Shown here in pieces: positions 63,906 to 64,000 of a stretch of 64,000 nt of DNA. Origin of the DNA: Rhizomicrobium sp. (GTDB lineage Bacteria; Pseudomonadota; Alphaproteobacteria; Micropepsales; Micropepsaceae). The DNA is taken from assembly GCA_037200385.1 (NCBI GenBank), contig JBBCGL010000001.1, positions 620,001 to 684,000 of the forward strand, read 5' to 3'. The position numbers and the translations under genes were made by a program. Position 1 is the first letter of the stretch, and the number at the start of each line of letters is the position of its first letter. The notes under the pieces were generated by a model. The model was not told where the DNA came from and ran no database searches. It was given only the letters and a program-made list of their open reading frames with translations.

Positions 63906-64000
63906 GTGCCCGCCGGCTTGATCCTTGTGTGCGACGACGATTCCGCGATCCGCACCGTGTTGAACCAGGCGCTGGGCCGCGCCGGCTATGACGTGCGCAC
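63906..64000 (+). CDS. ntrC: Nitrogen-regulation response regulator NtrC, 3' end outside window
   Basis: Only the first 31 codons are visible, GTG start at 63906 behind [25 protein letters not shown] begins a receiver domain with the acidic D-D-D pocket; [10 protein letters not shown] continues it. Its place directly after ntrB and the close match to the NtrC N-terminus support the call. The AAA+ and HTH domains lie beyond the window. Confidence 0.88.
   Translation, partial: MPAGLILVCDDDSAIRTVLNQALGRAGYDVR

Overview
The window is GC-rich, densely packed bacterial chromosome, about 90% coding, with many 1-25 nt gene overlaps. Several genes point to an alphaproteobacterium: a CcrM-type adenine methyltransferase with clustered GANTC sites upstream, an ispDF fusion, an F0 ATP synthase operon with separate b and b' subunits and no F1 genes next to it, a pap-pit phosphate pair, ntrB-ntrC, an intracellular PHB depolymerase and ETF-ubiquinone oxidoreductase. 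The gene set would fit a Rhizomicrobium-like lineage, but that is a guess that cannot be tested from sequence alone. No rRNA, tRNA, CRISPR array, transposase or prophage was seen.

Layout. 1-2.4 kb: the 3' part of an M2 peptidase, a possible 55-residue membrane peptide and a poorly explained GC-rich stretch with a minus-strand terminator and strong stems (possible small RNA). 2.4-16.5 kb: flavodoxin-fold oxidoreductase, TRIC-type channel, pap-pit, Nudix, GNAT, aldo/keto reductase, a DUF35/thiolase pair, two alkaline-phosphatase-superfamily phosphodiesterases, RNase D and aspS. 16.7-18.3 kb: a two-gene cassette behind an AT-rich promoter region, encoding a 122-residue peptide with two identical WCVACGAGAA blocks exactly 50 residues apart and a radical SAM/SPASM protein. 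This looks like an undescribed RiPP pathway and is the most striking item here. 18.3-21.5 kb: atpI-atpB-atpE-atpG-atpF and a DUF433/DUF5615 toxin-antitoxin pair. 21.5-29.7 kb: genome maintenance genes (smc, DsbA-like protein, DciA-like protein, mutY, ccrM, rnhB) and a SET-domain protein. 30-36 kb: ECF sigma factor and membrane partner, PA0069-type radical SAM protein behind a near-LexA box, HisKA_2-type kinase, SGNH hydrolase and phytanoyl-CoA dioxygenase. 36-47 kb: glycosyltransferase, ParE/RelE-type toxin-antitoxin pair, moaB, lytic transglycosylase, family 4-like uracil-DNA glycosylase, ETF-QO/TPR lipoprotein/ispE in overlapping order, and an M23 endopeptidase. 47-57 kb: PadR/sensor pair, arylamine N-acetyltransferase, phaZ, GST, bfd-bfr behind a Fur-like box, LysR, MDR reductase, DoxX and an AMP-ligase. 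57-64 kb: lipA, RatA/COQ10-like protein, a two-gene cassette (nucleoside 2-deoxyribosyltransferase-like protein plus RipA-like membrane protein) at the end of the ispDF-GNAT-pgpA-pncC run, then ntrB and the start of ntrC.

Short palindromic repeats recur between genes. One class (TGTCATCCC... to ...GGGATGACA) appears three times; one copy lies inside the mutY reading frame and adds 43 codons without breaking it. A second class (TGTCATGGCCCG...) appears twice in full and in shorter forms elsewhere.
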